Shown here piece after piece: positions 24,373-33,999 of a stretch of 64,000 bases of DNA. A program made the position numbers and the translations under genes. Below the pieces are notes generated by a model that was given only the letters and a program-made list of their open reading frames with translations, made no database searches and was not told where the DNA came from. Every line of letters starts with the position of its first letter. Within the stretch, counting starts at the first letter, position 1. Where the stretch lies: contig NZ_JALKBC010000003.1 of assembly GCF_023015865.1 (NCBI RefSeq), positions 248,001-312,000 on the forward strand, given 5' to 3'. Source of the DNA: Arenibacter sp. F26102 (GTDB lineage Bacteria > Bacteroidota > Bacteroidia > Flavobacteriales > Flavobacteriaceae).

Positions 24373-25584
24373 TTACAAAGCAGAAGCCATAACCATCCTT
24401 CTTCTCATCAACATAAAAATGCCAAGTGAAATACATCCACAAACCGAGAACCCAACAAAAAGTGGAAGTGTTGTTCCATGAATGAAGCTCCCCACATATG
24501 TTGCTATGGGTATGGCGATCATTGTAGATACAAAACCTGTAATGGCAGCCCCTATGCCCGCTATGTGGCCAATAGGCTCCATCGCGATGGCTCTTAGGTT
24601 TCCAAATAAGAAGCCTATTGTAAAAAATTGCATGGCCAGAAAAGTAATCAACACTGCCAAACTCGGATTTTGGGCGTTCCAGAACAGGGCTATGTAAACA
24701 ATTGAATTGGTACAAAACAATGTTAGAGCAATCCAAGCCAACCTTCTCATTCCCAATTTTACCACCAAGGTACCATTTAGCAAGGTGGACAATCCAACAG
24801 AAATAGCCAGTCCGGCAAAAACATAGGGGAAATTGTCGGCCAAGCCATACTGAACTTCAAATATTTCTTGGGCAGCGCTCAAATACACCATAAAGGCTCC
24901 AGTAATCAATCCAGACACTATGGTAAAAGCCATGGTCTCACGATGTCGGGTCAATTCCCTAAATCCATTTACGAACACCTGACTGGAAAATTTAATCTTA
25001 TATTCCGGTTTTAAGGTTTCTGGTTGCCTTCTCCAAAACCAGACTCCTACCATTAAAGTAGCAACCAATTGCATGTAAAAAATGGCCTCCCAGCCGTAAT
25101 GATCCAAGAAAAACTTTCCCAAAGCGGGGGCCACTATGGGCACCAAAATAAAAAATGCCGTAACGAAAGACATGATCTTTGCCATATAGTCCCCCTTATA
25201 GGAATCCCTTATCATGGATATACTGATTGTTCTAGGAGCAGAAAGCCCTATACCCTGAAGTATTCTCCCAAATATCATCCATTCCAAAGTAGGAGCAAGA
25301 ACGCATATAAAGCTGGCCACACTAAATACCACAAAGCCAATATAGACTATAGGTTTCCTTCCAAAACTATCGGATAAAGGTCCAAAAACCAATTGACCCA
25401 AGCCCAATCCCAAAAAAATCATTGTTATAAACTTTTGATTTTCAGTAGGGTCCAAGCTGTGGATGTCTGCCCCAATTGTGGACATTGCCGGTAACAGGGC
25501 ATCAATGGCCAAGGCTACAATCGACATTAACGACGCCATTATGGCGACAAATTCGAATTGTGGTCTTTGCTGATTTTTTTGCAT
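24373..25584 (-). CDS. Bcr/CflA-type multidrug efflux MFS transporter
   Basis: A 403-residue protein with 12 hydrophobic segments. The MFS motif A variant GPLSDSFGRKPIVYIG lies after helix 2, and motif C-like sequence (FFILVPIVAPALGKFF) follows helix 5, as in proton-driven drug exporters of the Bcr/CflA family (bicyclomycin, chloramphenicol). Monocistronic; its substrate cannot be deduced. Confidence 0.9.
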   Translation of the reverse strand: MQKNQQRPQFEFVAIMASLMSIVALAIDALLPAMSTIGADIHSLDPTENQKFITMIFLGLGLGQLVFGPLSDSFGRKPIVYIGFVVFSVASFICVLAPTLEWMIFGRILQGIGLSAPRTISISMIRDSYKGDYMAKIMSFVTAFFILVPIVAPALGKFFLDHYGWEAIFYMQLVATLMVGVWFWRRQPETLKPEYKIKFSSQVFVNGFRELTRHRETMAFTIVSGLITGAFMVYLSAAQEIFEVQYGLADNFPYVFAGLAISVGLSTLLNGTLVVKLGMRRLAWIALTLFCTNSIVYIALFWNAQNPSLAVLITFLAMQFFTIGFLFGNLRAIAMEPIGHIAGIGAAITGFVSTMIAIPIATYVGSFIHGTTLPLFVGFSVCGCISLGIFMLMRRRMVMASAL

Positions 25585-25823
25585 TCGGCAAAATTAAACA
25601 TATGGAATAAGATTAGCCCACTTATTACAGGAAATAACAAAACCATAACATATTATAAAATTCCGCAAAGTATTGATCCTTTGTTAATTATAAAAATAAT
25701 GAACCCTGTATCATGAACCTGATTCTTTAATATATTAACTATTTAGGTAAAATTATTTCCAGGGTAGCTTCCCTAAAATATAATTCTTATACTTTTGAAG
25801 GTATAAACACTAATTATTTATTT

Positions 25824-26432
25824 ATGAAAATCTATTTAGTCATTGCTCTAGTATTTTTGTCGACTTTATTTAGTTATGGCCAAAAGTTGAAAGTTAAACA
25901 GGGAGATTTTAATTTCATCAAGGGTCAGAAGGAAATAAACGTAGAATTTGTCTATGACAATATGAAACTTTTGAAAAAAAATCTCTCAAATGATGAATAC
26001 GTAAAAGAGCATTCTTCGGAATTGGAAGAAAAAACACGGGGAAAAGGTACATCTTGGGAAAAAAGTTGGTACGCAAGTAGGGAGCTGATCTATGCCCCTA
26101 AATTTTTGGAATTAATGAATAGATATCTTTATGAGGACCACAATGTTTTCTTTAATGAGAATTTAGCGGACGCCCAATACACCCTTATTGTGGAAACGAT
26201 ATGGGTTTATCCAGGTTGGGATGCCGGTATAATGAAGCAACCTGCGAAGGTTAGCACCTTATTAAAGTTCGTTGAAACCAATAACAGAGATAATATACTA
26301 TTGGAAGTTTCTAGTGAAAATGCCCCAGGAGACCAATGGGGAAGCTCATTTAGCAACGAAGACCGATTGGGCGAAGGATATGCCAAAACTGGAAAATCAT
26401 TTGCCAAGTTAATTTTGAAAAAAGGATTCTAG
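25824..26432 (+). CDS. Secreted protein of unknown function
   Basis: A 202-residue protein with signal peptide MKIYLVIALVFLSTLFSYGQ. The mature part is soluble and mixed alpha/beta, with segments such as YTLIVETIWVYPGWDAGI and MKQPAKVSTLLKFVETNN that I recall in other Flavobacteriaceae hypothetical proteins. A -7 element TACTTTTG (25790-25797) lies 26 bases upstream. A bidirectional terminator follows. No catalytic motif is recognised. Confidence 0.75.
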   Translation: MKIYLVIALVFLSTLFSYGQKLKVKQGDFNFIKGQKEINVEFVYDNMKLLKKNLSNDEYVKEHSSELEEKTRGKGTSWEKSWYASRELIYAPKFLELMNRYLYEDHNVFFNENLADAQYTLIVETIWVYPGWDAGIMKQPAKVSTLLKFVETNNRDNILLEVSSENAPGDQWGSSFSNEDRLGEGYAKTGKSFAKLILKKGF

Positions 26433-26454
26433 GCCAACCCTAAAGGTGCCCTAC

Positions 26455-26487
26455 AAAAAAGTGAATGACAGTGTCATTCACTTTTTT
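26455..26487. terminator. Bidirectional terminator between convergent genes
   Basis: AAAAAAGTGAATGAC (26455-26469) and GTCATTCACTTTTTT (26473-26487) form a perfect 15-base-pair stem with a three-base loop. The right arm contains the last codons and the stop (26474-26476) of the minus-strand flavoenzyme gene. Confidence 0.9.
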
Positions 26488-27718
26488 GCTTTTCAAGCTC
26501 AATAATATGTGCTACCGTTCTTATAAGTCTATTGTGCTTTGTTACAAAGGGATTGGTCTTATCCCAAACATAACCCGCCAAAACAGAACATATTTGTCTT
26601 TTTACCTCAGGATTTTCAGGTTGGTGGAAAAATAAGGTCTGCAGATTTCCACTATACCATTCCTTGACATAGGAAGAAAATACCCTTACCCCTTCTTTTA
26701 TATATTCCGAATATTCCTTCTCCCAATTTACCGGTTGTTTATTAAGCTCCTTTGTTATCAGTTTTGCCCCCAACAAGGCCGATTCCGTAGCAAAAGTGAC
26801 TCCTGACGAAAAAACAGGATCCAAAAATTCGGCACTATTTCCCGTTAAGACAAACCCTTTTCCATAAAGTTGTTTTACCGATTTGGAATAATTCTTTATC
26901 AAAACAGGCTCGAACAAAAATTCGACCCCTTTAAAACGTTCATAATAATAACTGGACAACTGCAATAATTGAGTCAATTTTTCTGTATTATTTCCTTCAA
27001 AGGATTCTAAAAATTCTGTAGGGCCTACATAACCAATACTTGTTCTTCCATTTGAAAATGGAATAACCCATAACCAAACTTCGGTCTCAACAACATCAAA
27101 CGTAATCAAGGTACCTTCCCTACCCTCCGGGCGATTTACATCCACCACATGTGTAAAAACAGAAGAATGACTGGGCAGGGCAGAGGGTTTATCCAGGTCC
27201 AACAATCTAGGCAATACCCTGCCATATCCACTGGAGTCTATAATGTATTTGGCTTCAACTTGGTATGGTATCCCATTTTCATCCTTTATGGTAGTCGTGG
27301 AAATACCCTTTTCGTTAATGGTCACATCTACAACCTCTTGTCCAAAGGAGACCTCCACCCCTTTTTTAATGAGTTCGTCCACCAAGACCTTGTCAAAATC
27401 TGCTCGCGGCACCTGCCAAGTCCAATCCCAACCTTTGGTATGCTTCTTACTAAAGTCAAATTCACAGATTTTATCCCCTTTTATAAAACGGGCTCCAAAC
27501 TTTTTTTCAAAACCAAAGGCATTCAAGCCTTCCAATAGACCCACTTCTTCAAAATGATCCATACATCTTGGCAAGAGACTTTCTCCTATTACAAATCTCG
27601 GGAAAACACTTTTTTCCACCACATGGACCTTAATTCCTTGACTGTGTAAATAAGCTGCTGATACACAACCGGACGGCCCTGCACCAATAACCAAGACTTC
27701 TACAAAACGGTGATTCAT
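26474..27718 (-). CDS. FAD-dependent halogenase-like flavoenzyme of the pigment cluster
   Basis: A 414-residue flavoprotein with the nucleotide-binding motif GAGPSGCVSA (12-21). Two features set it near flavin-dependent halogenases: GESLLPRCMDHFEEVG (45-60) followed by Lys72/Lys73 in FEKKFGARF, the place of the catalytic lysine in phenol-type halogenases, and a full WxWxIP motif, WLWVIP at 215-220. Such enzymes chlorinate activated aromatic rings, and chlorinated flexirubins are known. It is divergent from the tyrosine ammonia-lyase gene and shares its promoter region. It could instead be a plain reductase or hydroxylase of the geranylgeranyl-reductase type; chlorination is inference. Confidence 0.65.
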   Translation of the reverse strand: MNHRFVEVLVIGAGPSGCVSAAYLHSQGIKVHVVEKSVFPRFVIGESLLPRCMDHFEEVGLLEGLNAFGFEKKFGARFIKGDKICEFDFSKKHTKGWDWTWQVPRADFDKVLVDELIKKGVEVSFGQEVVDVTINEKGISTTTIKDENGIPYQVEAKYIIDSSGYGRVLPRLLDLDKPSALPSHSSVFTHVVDVNRPEGREGTLITFDVVETEVWLWVIPFSNGRTSIGYVGPTEFLESFEGNNTEKLTQLLQLSSYYYERFKGVEFLFEPVLIKNYSKSVKQLYGKGFVLTGNSAEFLDPVFSSGVTFATESALLGAKLITKELNKQPVNWEKEYSEYIKEGVRVFSSYVKEWYSGNLQTLFFHQPENPEVKRQICSVLAGYVWDKTNPFVTKHNRLIRTVAHIIELEKQKSE

Positions 27719-27749
27719 TATTTTTAAAATATTGATTGGTTAAATATCA

Positions 27750-27757
27750 TACATTTG
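27750..27757 (+). promoter_or_regulatory. Candidate -7 promoter element of the pigment operon
   Basis: TACATTTG fits TAnnTTTG exactly, 67 bases before the ammonia-lyase start. The best -33-like TTG (27732) is only 15 bases away, shorter than ideal. It lies in the only divergent gap of the cluster. Confidence 0.5.
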
Positions 27758-27823
27758 CATTCCAAAATAACTATTTTTATTAATTGTTATTCAATTTACT
27801 TTTTAAATATTGAATTTATATAC

Positions 27824-29380
27824 ATGTTGGATCTTAAAGGAAAGTTGGGAATAGAAGATTTCTATCAAATAATTTTTAAGGAAGAATCTATTCTAATTGA
27901 TAAAGACGTTTTAGCAACCGTTGAAAACAGTTTTAATTTTTTAAGCCAATTCTCCCAAAACAAAATTATTTACGGTGTAAATACAGGTTTTGGACCAATG
28001 GCGCAGTACAAGATAAAAGATTCCGACCGGATTCAATTACAGTACAATCTAATAAGAAGTCACGCTTCCGGGTCAGGTAATTTAATCCCGACAAAATACG
28101 TTAAGGCTGCCATGTTGGCGAGATTAAACACCTTAAGCCTTGGACATTCAGGAGTACATATTTCGGTAATCGAATTAATGACCTCTCTCATCAATAAGAA
28201 TATTACCCCTGTAATTTTTGAGCACGGCGGTGTTGGAGCCAGTGGGGATTTAGTCCAATTGGCTCATATTGCCCTAGTCCTTATTGGGGAGGGTGAAGTT
28301 TTTTACGAAGGGGAGAGAAGACCAACCGAAGAAGTTTTTAAAATAGAAAACCTAAAGCCGATTACCGTTACCTTAAGAGAGGGCTTGGCACTCATTAATG
28401 GTACATCAGTAATGACCGGAATTGGCTTGATCAACACAATAAATACCAGGAAATTATTGGATTGGATGATATGCTGTTCTTCTGCTATCAACGAAATTGT
28501 TGAGGCCTATGACGATCATTTATCTTTGGAGCTTAATCAATCCAAAAAACATAGAGGTCAACAGCAGATTGCCAAATCCATGAGAAATCATTTAAAGGAT
28601 AGTACTCTTACCCGAAAAAGGGAGCACCATTTGTATAATGGCAACAATGAAGTGTCAATTTTTGAAGAGAAGGTGCAAGAATACTATTCCTTGAGATGCG
28701 TACCACAAATTTTAGGTCCAGTCCTTGACACTTTGAACAACGTGGAAAAAATTCTTATCGAAGAAGTTAATTCCGCAAACGACAATCCCATTGTTGATGT
28801 TGAAAAAGAACATGTTTATCACGGTGGAAATTTTCATGGGGATTACGTTTCCCTTGAAATGGACAAGCTAAAATTAATTGTGACCAAAATGAGCATGCTC
28901 GCTGAAAGACAATTAAATTACCTATTAAATCCTAATCTAAATAATATACTTCCCCCTTTTGTTAACCTCGGTAAACTTGGTTTAAATTTTGGAATGCAGG
29001 GTGTACAGTTTACAGCTACCTCTACCACTGCCGAAAACCAAATGTTGTCCAACCCCATGTACGTACATAGTATCCCGAACAACAATGACAATCAGGATAT
29101 TGTAAGTATGGGTACCAATGCTGCCAACATTACCAAAAAAGTCATAGAAAATACTTTTGAAGTCATTGCCATAGAGACCATAACCATTGTACAGGCAATA
29201 GAGTATCTTAAAGTACAGGACAAAGTATCATCAAGAACAAGAAAAATGTATGATGATATAAGAAATTTAGTTCCCATCATCTCCGACAAGGACGTTCCCA
29301 TGTACCCTTATGTAAATAGTGTTAAAAGCTTTATTCAGAATGTTGAAGTAGAAGCTTACGCTTGTAAGCAACTCAATTAA
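27824..29380 (+). CDS. Tyrosine ammonia-lyase (HAL/PAL/TAL family)
   Basis: A 518-residue MIO-dependent ammonia-lyase. The cofactor-forming ASG triad is A139-S140-G141 in GGVGASGDLVQL. The segment NLIRSHASGSG, the EGERRPTEEVF stretch and HGGNFHGDYVSLEMDKLK closely resemble the Flavobacterium johnsoniae enzyme characterised as tyrosine-specific, which itself comes from a flexirubin cluster. It would convert tyrosine to 4-coumarate, the starter for the aryl polyene. The ATG at 27824 was chosen; the frame extends upstream to a TTG at 27755 that overlaps the promoter element. Histidine ammonia-lyase is a less likely alternative. Confidence 0.88.
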   Translation: MLDLKGKLGIEDFYQIIFKEESILIDKDVLATVENSFNFLSQFSQNKIIYGVNTGFGPMAQYKIKDSDRIQLQYNLIRSHASGSGNLIPTKYVKAAMLARLNTLSLGHSGVHISVIELMTSLINKNITPVIFEHGGVGASGDLVQLAHIALVLIGEGEVFYEGERRPTEEVFKIENLKPITVTLREGLALINGTSVMTGIGLINTINTRKLLDWMICCSSAINEIVEAYDDHLSLELNQSKKHRGQQQIAKSMRNHLKDSTLTRKREHHLYNGNNEVSIFEEKVQEYYSLRCVPQILGPVLDTLNNVEKILIEEVNSANDNPIVDVEKEHVYHGGNFHGDYVSLEMDKLKLIVTKMSMLAERQLNYLLNPNLNNILPPFVNLGKLGLNFGMQGVQFTATSTTAENQMLSNPMYVHSIPNNNDNQDIVSMGTNAANITKKVIENTFEVIAIETITIVQAIEYLKVQDKVSSRTRKMYDDIRNLVPIISDKDVPMYPYVNSVKSFIQNVEVEAYACKQLN

Positions 29381-29510
29381 TATTTTGAGGTAGAGAAGTA
29401 ATATATGTAAAATAATACCTAATTTAATAGTGGTATAGGATTATATACATACACCAAATCCTAGCTTCTCAATTATTGATTTTGATCGTATAATTTTAAA
29501 AAAATCTCAG

Positions 29511-30647
29511 ATGAAAACAAAAATTACTTTTTCAGTTGCACTTTTTTTAATGTTCGGCAATTTTTATGCTCAGGAATACGCCCTAGTAAGGGAAAATGGT
29601 CTGTTTGGCTATATTAACACCTCCGGTGAATATGCGATTAAGCCACAATTCAAGAAAGCGGACAACTTCACTAACGAGCGCGCGGCAGCATCAATGGGCG
29701 ACAAATGGGGATACATAAACACAGCTGGAGAATGGGCAATTCAACCCGAATTTGACCATGTAAAGGAATTTAATTCCGGGCTGGCTTTGGTAAACAATGG
29801 CGATCAATGGAACTATATCAATGTTTCGGGAGAGGTATTGGAAACGCCTGTTTCGGAAAAATATTACGATTTTGACAATGGGGTAGCCTTTTTTAAAAGA
29901 GGCGATAAAATAGGGCTTTTGGGCACCGACGGAAAATTGATCGCGGAACCTGATTTTGATGAAATAAAACCCTTTTTTGATGGATATGCCAAGGCCAGAA
30001 AAGGTGAACTTTGGGGAATGATCAACCAAAAGGGCGAAATTTACATCCCAATTGAGAACCAAGAAATTGGTGATTATAACAGTAAAGGAGTCTGGGTAAA
30101 AAAGCAGGAATCTTTTGGTATTGTTTCCAATGGCAACTTTAAACCGGTCAAAAATGCCGATAAGATTTGGGAATTCACGGACAAATCCAATTTAACATAC
30201 GCCAGGAGCAATAAACTAATGGGATTTATCAACAATCAGGGAGAGTGGGTCATTGTTCCCACTTATGAAAAGGCAAGGGATTTTAGCCAAGGATTGGCAC
30301 CTGTATTTATGGATAAAAAATGGGGGTACATCAACGAAAAAGGAGAAAATGTGATAGATTTCAGTTTTAAGGATGCCGAAGTTTTCTCCGCTAATGGTCT
30401 AGCGCCTGCCAAGGATAAGAAGTGGGGCTTTATAGATAAGAGTGGAAAATGGGTAATACAGCCCGAATACGATATCACGGCCGGATTATCATTTTCTATA
30501 TTTAAAAAGAATTTGGAAAAAGGGTTCATCAACGGACTCGCCCGGGTAAAGTACAACAAGGAATGGGGATTTTTGAATGCTGATGGAGAAGTTTTGGGCA
30601 ATAAATGGTACGAGAATGCGGAGATATTCGATGACGTAAAGAATTAA
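29511..30647 (+). CDS. Secreted WG-repeat protein
   Basis: A 378-residue protein with signal peptide MKTKITFSVALFLMFGNFYAQ, followed by about ten repeats of 35-45 residues of the form KWGYINxxGEWAIQPEFD. Such WG repeats fold into beta-propeller-like structures; function is generally unknown. It lies inside the pigment cluster between the ammonia-lyase and the ketoreductase on the same strand, 18 bases before fabG-like. Two central repeats (residues 95-145 and 190-220) are degenerate. Confidence 0.9.
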   Translation: MKTKITFSVALFLMFGNFYAQEYALVRENGLFGYINTSGEYAIKPQFKKADNFTNERAAASMGDKWGYINTAGEWAIQPEFDHVKEFNSGLALVNNGDQWNYINVSGEVLETPVSEKYYDFDNGVAFFKRGDKIGLLGTDGKLIAEPDFDEIKPFFDGYAKARKGELWGMINQKGEIYIPIENQEIGDYNSKGVWVKKQESFGIVSNGNFKPVKNADKIWEFTDKSNLTYARSNKLMGFINNQGEWVIVPTYEKARDFSQGLAPVFMDKKWGYINEKGENVIDFSFKDAEVFSANGLAPAKDKKWGFIDKSGKWVIQPEYDITAGLSFSIFKKNLEKGFINGLARVKYNKEWGFLNADGEVLGNKWYENAEIFDDVKN

Positions 30648-30665
30648 ATCATACTAATTAGATAA

Positions 30666-31409
30666 ATGAGCGAAAAAAAGAAGTTTGCACTGGTAACCGG
30701 AGGATCAAGAGGAATTGGAAGAGCCATATGCCTGCAGCTCGCAAGAGATACCGAGTATAAGATTCTTATCAATTATCAATCCAATGAATCCGCAGCACAG
30801 GAAACCTTAAATGAAATAGAAAAAATTGGTGGGAGCGCGGAACTAATTCAATTTAATGTTGGCGAAGCGCAAGAAGTACAGCATAAATTGGATAATTGGC
30901 ATGAGGACAACAAGGAAGCTATCATAGAAGTATTGATAAACAATGCCGGAATTACCAAAGACGGTATGTTCATGTGGATGAAACCTGAAGATTGGAACAG
31001 TGTAATTAACACAAGTCTAAATGGTTTTTTTAATGTTACCAATCATCTAATCCAAAAACTATTGGTGCATAAATACGGGAGAATCATTAATATGGTTTCC
31101 GTATCAGGCCTAAAAGGGACACCAGGGCAAACCAATTATTCCGCTGCAAAAGGTGGAATAATAGCGGCCACAAAGGCCTTGGCCCAGGAAATAGCCAAAA
31201 GGAACATCACAGTCAACGCCGTGGCACCAGGTTTTATAAGAACGGATATGACGGGTGAATTAAATGAAAAGGAACTTAAGAAAATGATTCCTCTGAACCG
31301 CTTCGGGGAGGCAGAGGAAGTGGCCCATTTAGTTTCCTTTTTGGCATCCAAAAAGGCATCGTATATTACGGGCGAGGTAATAAATATTAACGGAGGAATT
31401 TATTCTTAA
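30666..31409 (+). CDS. 3-oxoacyl-ACP reductase (FabG-type ketoreductase)
   Basis: A 247-residue short-chain dehydrogenase with TGGSRGIGRAICLQL (NADP binding), NNAGIT, the catalytic Ser in MVSVSGLKG and the Tyr-x3-Lys of NYSAAKGG. It would reduce the 3-oxo group after each round of polyene elongation. It precedes a ketosynthase by 16 bases, so it very probably serves the pigment cluster, not general fatty acid synthesis. Confidence 0.93.
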   Translation: MSEKKKFALVTGGSRGIGRAICLQLARDTEYKILINYQSNESAAQETLNEIEKIGGSAELIQFNVGEAQEVQHKLDNWHEDNKEAIIEVLINNAGITKDGMFMWMKPEDWNSVINTSLNGFFNVTNHLIQKLLVHKYGRIINMVSVSGLKGTPGQTNYSAAKGGIIAATKALAQEIAKRNITVNAVAPGFIRTDMTGELNEKELKKMIPLNRFGEAEEVAHLVSFLASKKASYITGEVININGGIYS

Positions 31410-31425
31410 AACAGCAGAAGGAAAG

Positions 31426-32649
31426 ATGAGCAGGGTGGTTATTACAGGTATGGGAATATATTCTTGTTTGGGCAAAAACTTGGACGAAGTCAAAAAATCT
31501 CTTTACAACGGAACTTCAGGAATTGTTTTCGATGAAAAGAGGAAGGAATTTGGATATCGTTCCTGTTTAACGGGAATGGTGGAAGAACCAGACCTTAAGG
31601 AGTTATTATCTAGAAGACAAAGGTTAAGTTTGGGAGAAGAAGGAGCCTATGCATATGTTGCTACATTGGAGGCTCTAAAAAATGCAGGATTAACTCAGGA
31701 ATATATAGACCAAAATGAAGTAGGTGTACTATACGGAAACGATAGTACGGCCAAATCCGTGATAGAGTCCATAGATAAATTAAGAGAAAAAAAAGATACA
31801 ACTTTGGTTGGTTCCGGCGCTATTTTTAAGGCCATGAACTCGTCAGTAACCATGAACCTTTCCACCATCTTCAAATTAAGAGGTATCAATTTTACCGTTA
31901 GCGCAGCTTGTGCAAGCGGATCGCACGCAATAGGTATAGCCTACCAATTGATTAAAAGTGGACTTCAAGATTGTATTATATGTGGCGGTACCCAAGAAAT
32001 CAATGAATTGGCAATGGGTAGTTTTGATGGCCTAGGCGTATTTTCTGTTAACGATATTAAACCAGAGACCGCTTCACGCCCATTTGACAAAAGTAGGGAC
32101 GGCCTTGTCCCAAGTGGTGGTGCGGCATCACTTATTGTTGAAAGCTATGAATCCGCCATAAAAAGAAATGCTCCCATTTTAGGTGAAATTATAGGGTACG
32201 GGTTTTCGTCAAATGGAGACCATATCTCTACCCCCAATGTAGATGGCCCAACAATAGCCATGAAAAAAGCCATAGACCAAGCGCATATTAAACCCAGTGA
32301 AATAGATTATGTAAATGCCCATGCAACCTCCACGCCAGTGGGGGATTCCAATGAAGCTAAGGCCATATTTGCCGTTTTTGGAAAAGATGGTCCCTGTGTT
32401 AGTTCTACAAAATCCATGACAGGACACGAATGTTGGATGGCAGGTGCCAGCGAGATCGTCTACTCCATGCTAATGATGGAGCATTCGTTTGTGGCTCCCA
32501 ATATAAATCTTGTAAACCCTGACGAGGATGCCGCCAAATTAAATCTGGTAAGAAAAACACTGGATAAAAAAATTGATGTATTTTTGTCGAATTCTTTTGG
32601 ATTTGGAGGTACAAATTCAGCATTGCTAATAAAAAAAGTGAAAGATTAA
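31426..32649 (+). CDS. Beta-ketoacyl-ACP synthase, catalytically complete
   Basis: A 407-residue FabF-like ketosynthase with C162 (SAACASGSHAIG), H299 (NAHATSTPVGD) and H334 (KSMTGHECWMAGASE), with K329. The triad is intact, so it can decarboxylate malonyl-ACP and condense. It lies between the ketoreductase and an acyl carrier protein two bases downstream. It may start or extend the polyene chain, or make the acyl precursors of DarA/DarB. Confidence 0.92.
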   Translation: MSRVVITGMGIYSCLGKNLDEVKKSLYNGTSGIVFDEKRKEFGYRSCLTGMVEEPDLKELLSRRQRLSLGEEGAYAYVATLEALKNAGLTQEYIDQNEVGVLYGNDSTAKSVIESIDKLREKKDTTLVGSGAIFKAMNSSVTMNLSTIFKLRGINFTVSAACASGSHAIGIAYQLIKSGLQDCIICGGTQEINELAMGSFDGLGVFSVNDIKPETASRPFDKSRDGLVPSGGAASLIVESYESAIKRNAPILGEIIGYGFSSNGDHISTPNVDGPTIAMKKAIDQAHIKPSEIDYVNAHATSTPVGDSNEAKAIFAVFGKDGPCVSSTKSMTGHECWMAGASEIVYSMLMMEHSFVAPNINLVNPDEDAAKLNLVRKTLDKKIDVFLSNSFGFGGTNSALLIKKVKD

Positions 32650-32650
32650 A

Positions 32651-32893
32651 ATGAATAAAGAAGTAATTATTGATAAAATAAACAACTTTCTTATAGATGA
32701 ATTTGAAGTTGATGCAGATGATATTTCCCCAATGGCCAATTTAAAGAAAACACTTGAATTGGACAGCTTGGATTTTGTTGATTTAGTAGTGGCCATCGAA
32801 TCTAACTTTAGTGTAAAATTGATGGGAGAAGATTTCATAAATGTAATAACATTACAAGATTTTTACGACCTTATTGAGCAAAAATTAAACTAA
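32651..32893 (+). CDS. Acyl carrier protein 1 of the pigment cluster
   Basis: An 80-residue ACP with the phosphopantetheine site LDSLDFVDLV, Ser39. It is acidic with four predicted helices. It begins two bases after the ketosynthase stop. A second, different ACP is at 42640. Confidence 0.92.
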   Translation: MNKEVIIDKINNFLIDEFEVDADDISPMANLKKTLELDSLDFVDLVVAIESNFSVKLMGEDFINVITLQDFYDLIEQKLN

Positions 32894-32939
32894 AATTTTT
32901 TAGTCGCAAAACTGGCATATTCCTTTAAAACCTTGCGTA

Positions 32940-33842
32940 TTGGATAAGCAAATATCAAATCAATGGAAAGGAAAGTCCAGAGGTTCTGTTTTAGGATATA
33001 AAATTTTTGTTTTTTGTATTAAAAGGCTGGGATTGAGATCTGCCTATTTTATACTGTATTTTGTTGCTTTCTATTTTTGCTTTTTCGCGGCCTCAAGCAC
33101 TAGGGCGAGTTATTATTACTTCAATAAAAGACTTAAATACAATACTCTAAAAAGTATTTTAGCCATATATAAAAGCTACTATGTATTTGGGCAGACCATA
33201 TTGGACAAAGTGGCTATTTCGTCGGGACTTAGAAATAAATTTACCTATCATTTTGATGGAATAGAACATTTAAACCAAACTTTGGCAAATAAACAGGGTG
33301 GGATATTGATCAGTGCCCATTTGGGAAACTTTGAAATAGCTGAATTTTTTCTGGACGAATTGGAAGGGAATGCCACTATTAATTTGTTGACCACAGATGT
33401 GGAGCACAGAGCTATAAAGGAATACCTTGATCAGTATATTAAAAAATCCAAAACAAAATTCATTATCCTTAAGGAAGATCTTTCCCATATCTTTGAAATG
33501 AATGCCGCCTTGGCTAAAAATGAAATTATTTGCATGACCGGGGATAGATATGCTGCATCGGCCAAGTTAATGACGGCACCTATTTTAGGCAAAAAGGCTC
33601 AATTTCCATCTGGTCCTTTTTTATTGGGATCTAGATTAAATGTGCCGGTCCTTTTTGTTTATGTAATGAAGGAGACCAATAAGCACTATCATCTTTACGC
33701 CAGAAAGGCAGATTTTAAGAAAAGGGATGCCGAAGGATTATTAGCTAATTATATTAAAAGCATGGAATGGATAATAGAACAATATCCATTACAGTGGTTT
33801 AACTATTTTGATTTTTGGGATTCGAAAAACCATGGTAGGTGA
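32940..33842 (+). CDS. LpxL/HtrB-like acyltransferase
   Basis: A 300-residue membrane-anchored acyltransferase. The HX4E site of the LpxL family is SAHLGNFEIAEF, with H127 and E132. A hydrophobic segment lies at 33-52 and a conserved GDRYAAS stretch near residue 200. It starts with TTG; no ATG occurs before the family homology begins. In the pigment cluster it could transfer the polyene acyl chain from ACP to an acceptor such as the dialkylresorcinol, or acylate a lipid anchor; the acceptor is unknown. Confidence 0.85.
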   Translation: MDKQISNQWKGKSRGSVLGYKIFVFCIKRLGLRSAYFILYFVAFYFCFFAASSTRASYYYFNKRLKYNTLKSILAIYKSYYVFGQTILDKVAISSGLRNKFTYHFDGIEHLNQTLANKQGGILISAHLGNFEIAEFFLDELEGNATINLLTTDVEHRAIKEYLDQYIKKSKTKFIILKEDLSHIFEMNAALAKNEIICMTGDRYAASAKLMTAPILGKKAQFPSGPFLLGSRLNVPVLFVYVMKETNKHYHLYARKADFKKRDAEGLLANYIKSMEWIIEQYPLQWFNYFDFWDSKNHGR

Positions 33843-33999
33843 CCATAAATGTTAAACCTTGTTTTTAGATATAAATTAGGCTCGGGCCCAAAGAATTAAA
33901 AAACAAAATTTAGATTATATTCAAAGCCCTAGAACAAGTCTTTTTCCTATTGGTCAAATGACAATCTTGGCGGCATTAACAAAGAGTAATAGATTACCC

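Noticed and set aside
29385-29475. Imperfect inverted repeats (GAGAAG...CTTCTC and ATACC...GGTAT) after the ammonia-lyase gene
   Set aside because: Arms are short, loops long and no T tract follows; not convincing as a terminator or riboswitch.
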